This document shows, in pieces, positions 1 to 7,513 of a DNA stretch of 28,929 nt. A program made the translations under genes and the position numbers. Source of the DNA: an uncultured Oscillospiraceae bacterium (GTDB taxonomy: Bacteria > Bacillota > Clostridia > Oscillospirales > Acutalibacteraceae); assembly GCA_900552225.1 (NCBI GenBank), contig URYX01000006.1, forward strand, positions 1 through 28,929, in the 5' to 3' direction. The notes beneath the pieces were generated by a model, which was not told the origin of the DNA, ran no database searches, and worked only from the letters and a program-made list of their open reading frames with translations. Each line of letters starts with the position of its first letter. The stretch's first letter is position 1.

Positions 1-260
1 CAAAAAGAGGCTGCGGCAGGAGAAGGATGGGAAACGCGGGGTACGGCGGCAGCAGCCGTGCGTACCGTCGGATTTTCGGCATGCCGACCGGGCCGCTGTT
101 TGTCCGAAAAGCCAAGAAAATCGGCGGCCGGGGAAGCGCGGTGCGGAGGCTTTACGCAGACCGGGAGGCCGGCGGAGCGGAATCCGGAGGGTTTACGGAG
201 ATTGAAGGGCCGGAGGAGTACGATGCGGCGGGTTTTTCGGTAACTCATAGGGCGGCGGGA
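1..260. other. Left edge, no gene called
   Basis: I see no gene I can defend here. All three plus-strand frames stay open from the left edge for 200 bases or more, which is expected for Arg/Gly-rich, GC-rich sequence with few stops. Frame 1 closes at 241-243 and frame 2 at about 203. None of the translations shows a recognisable motif. One frame could be the tail of an upstream gene that runs off the window, but the sequence does not say which. The next clear signal is the promoter at 334. Confidence 0.4.
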
Positions 261-333
261 TCATGATTCCGCTGCTTGGAGGCATATTTTCGGCCGATCG
301 AGGGGGGACGGCACAGAAAAAGCCGAAAAAGGC

Positions 334-362
334 TTGCATTTTTCCGAAAAGCGTGGTACACT
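334..362 (+). promoter_or_regulatory. Sigma-A type promoter of the rimP-nusA-infB operon
   Basis: The -35 box TTGCAT (334-339) is separated by exactly 17 bases from the -10 box TACACT (357-362). It lies about 75 bases before the chosen rimP start and no stronger candidate is seen nearby. A short hairpin (AAGCC, loop GAAAAA, GGCTT) just overlaps the -35 region and might end an upstream transcript, but its stem is only five pairs. Expected transcription start is near 369. Confidence 0.75.
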
Positions 363-437
363 ACTGAATAGTAAGGTATAGTCAGTCAAGAAAGGAGTGG
401 GGTGACCCGCTCTTTTGTGTTGAATGGGGGAAATTGC

Positions 438-953
438 ATGGGCTCCGGAAAACGGAGGGACGGCCGCGGCACCGTGGAGATCTGCCGGGAGATTGCACAG
501 CCCGAGGCGGAAAGGCTGGGGCTTTCGCTGTGGGACGTGCGTTTTGTCAAGGAGGGTGCCACGTGGTACCTGCGGTACATCATCGACAAGGACGGCGGCG
601 TGGACATCAACGATTGCGTGGCGCTGACGCGGGCGCTCAATCCGCTGCTCGATGCGGCGGACCCGATCGAGCAGAGCTACTGCCTGGAGGTGCAGTCCCC
701 CGGCGTGGAGCGGGAGCTGACGCGTCCCGAGCACTTTGAGGCCTGCAAGGGCATGGCGGTGGCGATTACGCTGATCCGCCCGCTGGAGGGAGAACGCGAA
801 TTTGCCGGGCTGCTGCTCGGACTCACTCCGGACGGGGTGAGCATCGAGGAGGAGGACGGCACCGAGCGCACCTTCCCGCAGAAGGAGATGGCGCGGGTGC
901 ATCTGATCGATGTCTGGGAGGACGACGGCGAGGACGGCGGAGAAATCGTGTAA
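438..953 (+). CDS. rimP: Ribosome maturation factor RimP
   Basis: RimP is a cytoplasmic factor that helps assemble the 30S subunit, binding near ribosomal protein S12. The 171-residue protein shows the family pattern: an N-terminal alpha/beta domain with a WDVRFVKEG stretch and a YLRYIIDKDGGVDI strand, then the SPGVERELTRPEHF signature, then a small SH3-like C-terminal domain. Start choice: ATG 438 has GGGGGAA at a spacing of 7. An in-frame GTG at 402, with AAAGGAG only 4 bases before it, would add 12 residues not expected from the family. It is the first gene of the operon and is followed 75 bases later by nusA, its usual partner. The acidic C-terminal tail is unremarkable. Confidence 0.93.
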   Translation: MGSGKRRDGRGTVEICREIAQPEAERLGLSLWDVRFVKEGATWYLRYIIDKDGGVDINDCVALTRALNPLLDAADPIEQSYCLEVQSPGVERELTRPEHFEACKGMAVAITLIRPLEGEREFAGLLLGLTPDGVSIEEEDGTERTFPQKEMARVHLIDVWEDDGEDGGEIV

Positions 954-1028
954 AAGAGCCCAGGCCGTTTTTTGAAAAACCATAAAAATTGCTGCACGGG
1001 TGACCGGCAGAGGGAGGAATAGAACGAC

Positions 1029-2156
1029 ATGAAAGAGAAGGACAAATTCAACGCCGAATTTTTTGAGGCGCTGAAGCTGCTGGAAAAGGAAAAGGGAATT
1101 GACGGAGAATATCTGCTGGAAAAAATCCGCGCGGCCATCCTCATTGCGGTGAAGCGTGACTTCAACACGGAGGAGGAGCACGTGGAGATCGTGATGGATC
1201 CGGCGACGGCGGAGTTTACCGTGTCGCTGCTCAAGACCGTGGCGGAGGAAGTGGAAAATCCGGCAGCGGAGATGACGCTTGAGGAGGCGCAGACCTATGT
1301 GAAGAAGCCGGCGATCGGGGATACGGTGCGGATCCCGCTGCAGACCAAGCAGTTCGGGCGCATCGCCGCCCAGACGGCCAAGCATGTGATCCGCCAGGGC
1401 ATCCGGGAGGCGGAGCGCGGCCGTCAGCTGCAGGAGTTCCAGCGCCGCAATCAGGAGCTGATTACGGCACTGGTGCTGCGGGTGGATCCCGCCTCCGGCG
1501 CGGCTACGCTCGAAATCGGCAAGAACGAGGCGGTGCTGCCGAAGACGGAGCAGCTTCCCGACGACAACCTCAAGGAGGGCATGCGCGTCAAGGTGTTCGT
1601 GGCGGATGTCCGTGAGGGTGACCGCGGGCCGCGCGTGCTGCTGTCGCGGACTCATCCGGGGCTTGTCAAGCGGATGTTTGAGATGGAAGTGCCGGAAATC
1701 TTCAACGGCGTGGTGGAGATCAAGGCGGTCTCCCGCGAGGCGGGCTCCCGCACCAAGATGGCCGTGCTGTCGCACGACGAGAATGTGGATGCGGTCGGTG
1801 CCTGCATCGGTCAGCGCGGAGCCCGCGTGGCCGGTATTGTGGACGAGCTGGGCGGCGAAAAGATCGATATCGTGGAATACAGCGAGGATCCGGCCGCCTT
1901 TATTGCGGCGGCGCTGTCGCCGGCCAAGGTGGTGTCGGTCGAGGTGGATCCCGACGGGGCCAAGAGCTGCCGTGTGACCGTGCCGGATGCGCAGCTCTCG
2001 CTGGCCATCGGCAACAAGGGACAGAATGCGCGTCTGGCCGCCAAGCTGACCGGCTGGAAGATCGATATCCGTCCGGAGAGCGGCTTCTTCGGTGAGGAGG
2101 AGCCGGAAAAGGCGGCGGAGAGCGCAGAAAGCGCGGAGGCTGCAGCGGCGGAATAA
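1029..2156 (+). CDS. nusA: Transcription termination/antitermination protein NusA
   Basis: NusA binds RNA polymerase and nascent RNA and modulates pausing, termination and antitermination. The 375-residue protein has the N-terminal polymerase-binding domain (about 1-130), an S1 domain (about 135-200) and two KH domains (about 205-350). The KH signatures are visible as IGQRGARV and IGNKGQNARLA. It lacks the C-terminal acidic repeats of the E. coli protein, which is normal for Firmicutes; it ends in an Ala/Glu-rich tail. ATG 1029 is preceded by AGGGAGG at 1011-1017. The gene sits between rimP and rnpM, as in B. subtilis. Confidence 0.96.
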   Translation: MKEKDKFNAEFFEALKLLEKEKGIDGEYLLEKIRAAILIAVKRDFNTEEEHVEIVMDPATAEFTVSLLKTVAEEVENPAAEMTLEEAQTYVKKPAIGDTVRIPLQTKQFGRIAAQTAKHVIRQGIREAERGRQLQEFQRRNQELITALVLRVDPASGAATLEIGKNEAVLPKTEQLPDDNLKEGMRVKVFVADVREGDRGPRVLLSRTHPGLVKRMFEMEVPEIFNGVVEIKAVSREAGSRTKMAVLSHDENVDAVGACIGQRGARVAGIVDELGGEKIDIVEYSEDPAAFIAAALSPAKVVSVEVDPDGAKSCRVTVPDAQLSLAIGNKGQNARLAAKLTGWKIDIRPESGFFGEEEPEKAAESAESAEAAAAE

Positions 2157-2223
2157 GGAGGCCGGTGCGGCGATAAAGCAATAAAACAGGCGGCCTGCGG
2201 CCGCAGGGAAAGGGGCAGAGAGT

Positions 2224-2496
2224 ATGCAGCCGAAAAAAGTACCGCTGCGGAAGTGCATCGGGTGCGGGGAGATGAAGCCGAAACGGGAGCTGACACGGAT
2301 TGTGCGGTCTCCCGACGGGGTGATTTCGCTCGATCCCGTCGGGAAAGCACCCGGCCGCGGCGCCTATCTCTGCCCTCGGGCGGAATGCCTGCGCCTGGCG
2401 CGGAAGGCCAAGCGGCTCGAAAGAGCCTTTGCCTGTGCCATTCCCGCGGAGGTGTACGATACGATGGAGGAGGCGCTCGGAAAAGGCGATGGATAA
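2224..2496 (+). CDS. rnpM: RnpM (YlxR family), RNase P modulator
   Basis: The 90-residue protein belongs to the YlxR family, a small RNA-binding protein; the B. subtilis member was reported to bind RNase P RNA and was renamed RnpM. Visible family marks are RKCIGCGEMKPKRELTRIV at the N terminus (a CxxC pair) and the GRGAYLCPR motif in the middle. The start ATG 2224 is preceded by a purine-rich AAAGGGG. Its 3' end overlaps ylxQ by 8 bases, so the two are probably translationally coupled. The function rests on family knowledge; the sequence itself shows only the family. Confidence 0.9.
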   Translation: MQPKKVPLRKCIGCGEMKPKRELTRIVRSPDGVISLDPVGKAPGRGAYLCPRAECLRLARKAKRLERAFACAIPAEVYDTMEEALGKGDG

Positions 2497-2806
2497 GCAG
2501 CTCGGCAGATTGGGTCTTGCCAAACGCGCCGGACGTCTTGCAATCGGCTTTGATCCCGCGCTGAAGGCGGTGAAGGACGGCTCGGCCGTTCTGATCCTGC
2601 TGGCGTCGGATCTCTCGGAAAAGACCCTCAAGGAATGGCGGTTCGCCGCCGAACGGTATGCGGTGCCGGAGCAGACGGAGCCGTATACCAAGGAAGAGCT
2701 CGGCGGGGCGCTCGGCGCGTATCGGGCCGTCGGACTCATTGCGGTATGCGATGAGGGATTTGCGGCGGCGATGCACCGGACCGCCCACACACAAGAGGAG
2801 GAATGA
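2489..2806 (+). CDS. ylxQ: YlxQ, L7Ae-family RNA-binding protein
   Basis: The 105-residue protein is a bacterial L7Ae/L30e/S12e-type protein; relatives bind kink-turn RNAs. The start ATG 2489 gives MDKQLGRLGLAKRAGRLAIG, the usual N terminus of this family, and AAAAGG lies just before it. Longer upstream readings in this frame only extend through rnpM and are rejected. The protein sits between rnpM and infB exactly as in B. subtilis. Its stop (TGA 2804-2806) lies only a few bases before the preferred infB start, so coupled translation is likely. Confidence 0.88.
   Translation: MDKQLGRLGLAKRAGRLAIGFDPALKAVKDGSAVLILLASDLSEKTLKEWRFAAERYAVPEQTEPYTKEELGGALGAYRAVGLIAVCDEGFAAAMHRTAHTQEEE
2796..2801 (+). 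promoter_or_regulatory. Shine-Dalgarno that decides the infB start
   Basis: A perfect AGGAGG lies at 2796-2801. For the first possible ATG (2803, overlapping the ylxQ stop as ATGA) the spacing would be one base, too short to work. For ATG 2812 the spacing is 10 and for ATG 2815 it is 13. I therefore place the infB start at 2812. Confidence 0.7.
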
Positions 2807-2811
2807 ACCCT

Positions 2812-5238
2812 ATGATGCAAAAAACGCGTATCAGTGATATTGCCAAGGATTTCGGCGTGACCAATAAAACGGTGATCGATTTGCTCGCCACCGTCTGTGA
2901 GCCGGCCAAAAAGAGCAACAGCACGCTGACGGAGGAGGAGCTGGATCTGATTTTCGAGCTGTTTACCCAGCAGCACGAGACGAAGGATCTGACGGAGTAT
3001 TTCGCGACGGCCAACGAGAAAAAAGAGGAGCCGGCCGCCCCGGCCGCCGCTGCGCAGCCGGAGGCCCCGGCGGCTCAGACGGCTCCCGCGGCGGGAGCGG
3101 CGACTGCGGCCCGGGCCGCGTCCGCGCCGACGGCGCCGCAGGACAAGCCGGCCGAAAGGAAGCCAGAGAAAAAGCCGGCGGCCGCCATGCCCGGCATGAT
3201 TACGCGGCCGCAGCAGAAGCCGAAGAAGAACGACAATGCCGGCAATGCGCAGCGGCCGGCGCAGCGTGAGGTGCGCACCATCGACACCCGCACGCCGCAG
3301 GTCAACATCGGCAAGTACGATGAGAAATTCGATACGATGGCGCAGACCTCGTCGCAGGTGCGCCGCGGCGCGGACAACGTCAAAAAGCAGAAGATCAACA
3401 AGCGTCCGCAGCAGGATCGCCGGCAGCAGAAGCACCGCGAGACCGAGGCGGAGCGTATGAAGCGTATCCAGCTTGAGCGCCAGAAGAAGCAGGCGACGAT
3501 CACGGTCGGGGAGACGATTACGGTCGGTGAGCTGGCGTCCCGTCTGAAGGCGACGGCCGGTGAGGTCATCAAGAAGCTGATGATGCTCGGCGTGATGGCG
3601 TCGGTCAACGAGGAGATCGACTTCGACACCGCCTATCTGGTGGCGGAGGAATTCCACACCAAGGTGGAGCGCGAGGTCGTGGTGACCATTGAGGAGCGCA
3701 TCATCGACGACAGCGAGGACAAGGATACCGATCTGAAGCCGCGCGACCCGGTGGTGGTGGTCATGGGACACGTTGACCACGGTAAGACCTCGATCCTGGA
3801 TGCCATCCGCAAGACGCATGTGACCGCCGGAGAGGCGGGCGGCATTACGCAGCACATCGGCGCCTACCGGGTGGAGGTGAACGGCCAGTCCATCACCTTC
3901 CTGGATACCCCGGGCCACGCTGCCTTTACATCCATGCGGGCGCGCGGTGCTCAGGTGACCGATATTGCCATCCTGGTGGTGGCGGCGGACGACGGCATCA
4001 TGCCGCAGACGGTGGAGGCCATCAACCACGCGAAGGCGGCGGGTGTCTCCATCATCGTGGCCATCAACAAGATGGATAAGCCGGAGGCCAATCCCGACCG
4101 CGTCAAGCAGCAGCTCACCGAATATGAGCTGGTGCCGGAGGAGTGGGGCGGCGACGTCATCTGCGTGCCGGTTTCCGCGGCGACGGGTCAGGGCATTGAC
4201 AACCTGCTCGAAACGGTGCTGCTGGTGGCGGAGGTCAAGGAGCTGAAGGCGAATCCCGACCGGGCCGCCAAGGGCACGGTCATCGAGGCGCGGCTGGATA
4301 AGGGCCGCGGCCCGATTGCCACGATCCTCGTGCAGAACGGAACGCTGCATGCGGGCGACATTGTCGTGGCCGGCACGGCGGTCGGCCGTGTGCGCGCCAT
4401 GACCGATGAAAACGGCAAGAAGGTGGAGGCGGCCGGTCCGTCCACGCCGGTGGAGATTATGGGCCTTGACGAGGTGCCGGTCTCGGGCGATATCGTCAAC
4501 GCCGTGACGGATGAGCGGCTGGCCCGCGAATTGGTGGAGCAGCGCAAGCAGACCGCCAAGGAGGAGGTATTCAGCCAGTATACCAAGGTGACGCTCGACA
4601 ATCTGTTCGATCAGATGAAGGAGGGCGACATGAAGGAGCTCGACATCATCGTCAAGGCGGATGTGCAGGGCTCGGTGGAGGCGGTGCGCCAGTCGCTGGA
4701 AAAGCTGTCCAACGAGGAGGTGCGCGTGCGCGTGATCCACGGCGCGGTCGGTGCCATCAGCGAGAGCGACGTTATGCTGGCGGATGCCTCCAACGCGATC
4801 ATCGTCGGCTTCAACGTGCGGCCGGAGCCGCTTGCGGCCGAGGCGGCGGCGCGGGCCAAGGTGGATATGCGGATGTACCGCATCATCTACGACTGCATCG
4901 AGGAGATCAAGACCGCCATGAAGGGCATGCTGGCGCCCAAGACGCGCGAGGTGCTGCACGGCAGCGCCGAGGTGCGTCAGGTGTACAAGATTACCGGCGT
5001 CGGACAGGTGGCGGGCTGCTATGTGACCGACGGCAAGATCTGCCGCGGCGACCTGATCCGCGTGGTGCGTGACGGCATTATTATTGCGGACGACAAGATG
5101 AGCTCGCTCAAGCGCTTCAAGGACGACCAGCGTGAGGTGGCCCAGGGCTATGAGTGCGGTCTGGCGCTGGAGAAGTACGCCGACCTGCACGAGGGCGATG
5201 TGCTGGAGTCGTATATCATTGAGGAGTACCGCGACTGA
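2812..5238 (+). CDS. infB: Translation initiation factor IF-2
   Basis: IF-2 is the GTPase that brings initiator fMet-tRNA to the 30S subunit and promotes 50S joining. The protein of about 808 residues has a first IF2_N module at 1-55 and a long Ala/Pro/Lys-rich linker (about 65-215). A second IF2_N module follows at about 225-280. The G domain carries GHVDHGKT (319-326), GGITQHIG, DTPGHAAF and NKMD. Domains II to IV follow, ending in the fMet-tRNA-binding C2 region. Everything needed for function looks intact. The start is set by the AGGAGG at 2796. Long open frames on the opposite strand here are composition shadows. Confidence 0.97.
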   Translation: MMQKTRISDIAKDFGVTNKTVIDLLATVCEPAKKSNSTLTEEELDLIFELFTQQHETKDLTEYFATANEKKEEPAAPAAAAQPEAPAAQTAPAAGAATAARAASAPTAPQDKPAERKPEKKPAAAMPGMITRPQQKPKKNDNAGNAQRPAQREVRTIDTRTPQVNIGKYDEKFDTMAQTSSQVRRGADNVKKQKINKRPQQDRRQQKHRETEAERMKRIQLERQKKQATITVGETITVGELASRLKATAGEVIKKLMMLGVMASVNEEIDFDTAYLVAEEFHTKVEREVVVTIEERIIDDSEDKDTDLKPRDPVVVVMGHVDHGKTSILDAIRKTHVTAGEAGGITQHIGAYRVEVNGQSITFLDTPGHAAFTSMRARGAQVTDIAILVVAADDGIMPQTVEAINHAKAAGVSIIVAINKMDKPEANPDRVKQQLTEYELVPEEWGGDVICVPVSAATGQGIDNLLETVLLVAEVKELKANPDRAAKGTVIEARLDKGRGPIATILVQNGTLHAGDIVVAGTAVGRVRAMTDENGKKVEAAGPSTPVEIMGLDEVPVSGDIVNAVTDERLARELVEQRKQTAKEEVFSQYTKVTLDNLFDQMKEGDMKELDIIVKADVQGSVEAVRQSLEKLSNEEVRVRVIHGAVGAISESDVMLADASNAIIVGFNVRPEPLAAEAAARAKVDMRMYRIIYDCIEEIKTAMKGMLAPKTREVLHGSAEVRQVYKITGVGQVAGCYVTDGKICRGDLIRVVRDGIIIADDKMSSLKRFKDDQREVAQGYECGLALEKYADLHEGDVLESYIIEEYRD

Positions 5239-5276
5239 GACAGAGGCCCGAGACGGGCCGGGAAGAAAGGAAACGT

Positions 5277-5648
5277 ATGGGAAATCATCATATGGACCGC
5301 ATCCGGGAGGATATCACGCGCGAGCTGACGGCCATTCTGCGTACCGTCAAGGATCCGCGCGTGGGCGACGGGCTGATTTCCGTTTTGCGGGTGGAGGTCA
5401 GCAACGACCTGTCGTATGCGACGGTGCACATCACCTCGCTCGGAGGGATGGAGGCGGCAAAGCAGGCCGTTAAGGGGCTGCAGTCGGCAGCCGGCTATAT
5501 GCGCAAGAGCCTCGGTGGGGCGCTGAAGCTGCGGCATACGCCGGAGCTGCGCTTTGTGCCGGACGACTCCATCGCCTACAGCGCGCAGATCGAGGAAAAG
5601 CTGCTGCAGCTGGAGCGGGAGAAGAAGGAGCGTGAGCAGCATGACTGA
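5277..5648 (+). CDS. rbfA: Ribosome-binding factor A, RbfA
   Basis: RbfA is a small KH-fold protein that binds the 30S subunit during 16S rRNA maturation. The 123-residue sequence shows the family blocks: RIREDITRELTAILRTVKDPRV, then the YATVHITSLGG strand, then the SAAGYMRKSLGGALKLRHTPEL region with Ala-Gly at the KH-like turn. ATG 5277 follows GAAAGGA at a spacing of about 5; a second ATG at 5292 is less likely. Its last bases overlap the start of nrnA by 8, which suggests coupling. Confidence 0.95.
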   Translation: MGNHHMDRIREDITRELTAILRTVKDPRVGDGLISVLRVEVSNDLSYATVHITSLGGMEAAKQAVKGLQSAAGYMRKSLGGALKLRHTPELRFVPDDSIAYSAQIEEKLLQLEREKKEREQHD

Positions 5649-6615
5649 CCGGCCCACGCTGACGGCGGAGGAGACGGCCCGCGTGCTGCTGGACGCGGAG
5701 GCCTGGACGATCCTCTGCCACCAATATCCGGACGGCGACACCATCGGCTCGGCCTTTGCGCTGTGCCGTGCGCTGCAGAAAAAGGGAAAGCGCGCCCGCG
5801 TGCTGTGCGCGGATGTTTTTCCGGAAAAATATGCCTACCTGACGCAGGAGGTGGAGCAGGACGCTCCCGAGGACGCGGCGGTATGTGCCGTGGACGTGGC
5901 GGACCCCCGGCTGCTGGGGGATGCGCTGGCGGAGTACGCCGCGCGCGTGATGCTGTGCATCGATCACCACATGTCCAACACCGGGTATGCGCAGTATACG
6001 TTCCTGCGGGACGATGCTGCGGCGGCCATGCTGGTGCGCGAGGTGATTGCCGCGATGGGCGTGACGCCCGACCGGCTGATTGCGGAGGCGCTGTATACCG
6101 GAATTGCCACGGACACGGGCTGCTTCAAGTACAGCAATACCGATGCGCGGACGCACCGCGTGGCGGCGGATATGATGGATTACGGGGTGCGTACCGATGC
6201 CATCAACCGGGCCATGTTTGACGTGAAGTCGCGTGCGCGGATCGAGCTGGAGCGGCTGGCGCTGGCCGCCATGACGTTTGATTTTGACGGGCGGGTGGCC
6301 ATGATGCCGATCACGGAGGAGATGATCCGCCGCGCGGGCGTGCAGGAGAACGACATGGAGGGGCTGGCCCCGATTCCGCGGCAGATCGAGGGAGTATGGG
6401 TCGGCGTGACGCTGCGCGAAAAGCCGGATGGCTCCTTTAAGGTGAGTGTACGCACCGGGACGCATGTGAATGCGTCCGAGGTGTGCGGGCTGCTCGGCGG
6501 CGGCGGCCATGCGGCGGCGGCCGGATGCACGCTGAACGGGCCTCTGGAGGAGGCCAAGCAACGGATTTTGAGCGCCATTGCACAGATTAAGCCGTGCATA
6601 GCGCAGGAGCGGTGA
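5641..6615 (+). CDS. nrnA: DHH/DHHA1 phosphoesterase, NrnA-like nanoRNase/pAp phosphatase
   Basis: NrnA-type enzymes degrade very short oligoribonucleotides to mononucleotides and dephosphorylate pAp, using manganese. The 324-residue protein carries the metal motifs HQYPDGDTIGS (27-37), DVADP near 83, the name-giving IDHH (His109, His110) and the DHHA1 substrate-binding motif GGGGHAAAAGC (286-296). ATG 5641 overlaps rbfA and has AAGGAG about 10 bases upstream. The position between rbfA and truB is the conserved Firmicutes location. The exact substrate range cannot be read from sequence. Confidence 0.9.
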   Translation: MTDRPTLTAEETARVLLDAEAWTILCHQYPDGDTIGSAFALCRALQKKGKRARVLCADVFPEKYAYLTQEVEQDAPEDAAVCAVDVADPRLLGDALAEYAARVMLCIDHHMSNTGYAQYTFLRDDAAAAMLVREVIAAMGVTPDRLIAEALYTGIATDTGCFKYSNTDARTHRVAADMMDYGVRTDAINRAMFDVKSRARIELERLALAAMTFDFDGRVAMMPITEEMIRRAGVQENDMEGLAPIPRQIEGVWVGVTLREKPDGSFKVSVRTGTHVNASEVCGLLGGGGHAAAAGCTLNGPLEEAKQRILSAIAQIKPCIAQER

Positions 6616-6622
6616 AACAGGG

Positions 6623-7513
6623 ATGAACGGCATTTTTTGCCTCAGCAAGCCGGCGGAGATGACCTCTTTTTTGTGCGGCGCCGTGATGCGCCGCCTGCTC
6701 GGAGTTTCCAAAATCGGCCATGCGGGGACGCTGGACCCGATGGCCACCGGCGTGCTGCCGCTGCTGTGCGGTTCGGCTACGCGGGCCGCCGATCTGCTGC
6801 CGGTGCAGGACAAGCGCTACCGCGCGACGCTGCGGTTCGGGCTGTCGAGCGATACGCAGGATATCTGGGGAAATGTAGAGGAAACGGGGCGGCCGCTGCC
6901 GTCCTATGCGGCAATCGAGGCGGCGCTGCCCGCTCTCCGCGGCCCGATTTTACAGGTGCCGCCGATGACGTCGGCACTCAAAAGGGACGGCGTGCGGCTG
7001 TATACGCTGGCGCGGCAGGGCATCGAGGTGGAGCGCGAGGCACGCCCCGTGACGGTGTATGCGCTGGAGGCTTTGGCCTACGATGCGCTGACGGGGGAGC
7101 TGACGCTCGACTGCTTCTGCTCCAAGGGCACCTATGTGCGCACCCTCTGCCACGATCTCGGGGTGATGCTCGGGACGGATGCCGTGATGACCTCGCTGGT
7201 GCGTACCATGGCGGCCGGGTATACGCTGGAGCAGTGTGTGACGCCGGACGAGGTGCGGGCAATGTCGCCGGAGGAGCGCGCGGCCCGGATACTGCCGGTG
7301 GACACGGCCTTTGCCGTGTATCCCGCCCTGACCGTGACGGAGAAGCAGGCACGTCGGTTCTGCAACGGCGGGGCGCTGCTGCGCAGCCGGCTGTCGGAGG
7401 AGGTTTCCGGCCGGACGCGGGTGTATGCGCCGGACGGGCGCTTCCTGGGGCTGGGAGAGCCGCGGGAGGAAGAATTGGCCATCGTGAAACTCTTTGCAAC
7501 CGGAGATGATTGA
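6623..7513 (+). CDS. truB: tRNA pseudouridine-55 synthase TruB
   Basis: TruB converts uridine 55 in the T loop of tRNAs to pseudouridine. The 296-residue protein has the catalytic motif GHAGTLDPMATGVLP with the catalytic Asp at position 38, the RYRATLRFG segment and the KGTYVRTLCHDLG motif further on. The C-terminal region (about 215-296) resembles the RNA-binding extension of bacterial TruB. The stop codon at 7511-7513 directly abuts the ATG of ribF, a common arrangement. Confidence 0.95.
   Translation: MNGIFCLSKPAEMTSFLCGAVMRRLLGVSKIGHAGTLDPMATGVLPLLCGSATRAADLLPVQDKRYRATLRFGLSSDTQDIWGNVEETGRPLPSYAAIEAALPALRGPILQVPPMTSALKRDGVRLYTLARQGIEVEREARPVTVYALEALAYDALTGELTLDCFCSKGTYVRTLCHDLGVMLGTDAVMTSLVRTMAAGYTLEQCVTPDEVRAMSPEERAARILPVDTAFAVYPALTVTEKQARRFCNGGALLRSRLSEEVSGRTRVYAPDGRFLGLGEPREEELAIVKLFATGDD

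Noticed and set aside
319..345. Terminator for an unseen upstream gene
   Set aside because: The stem is only five pairs and overlaps the -35 box of the rimP promoter; too weak to call.
261..2258. Minus-strand open frame of 665 codons opposite rimP and nusA
   Set aside because: Same composition shadow; it crosses the plus-strand promoter and has no domain I can recognise.
1900..5190. Open frame of 1096 codons on the minus strand opposite nusA and infB
   Set aside because: The plus-strand genes are certain. The antisense translation is His/Arg/Leu-rich, a known effect of GC-rich codon use, and shows no motif or ribosome binding site.
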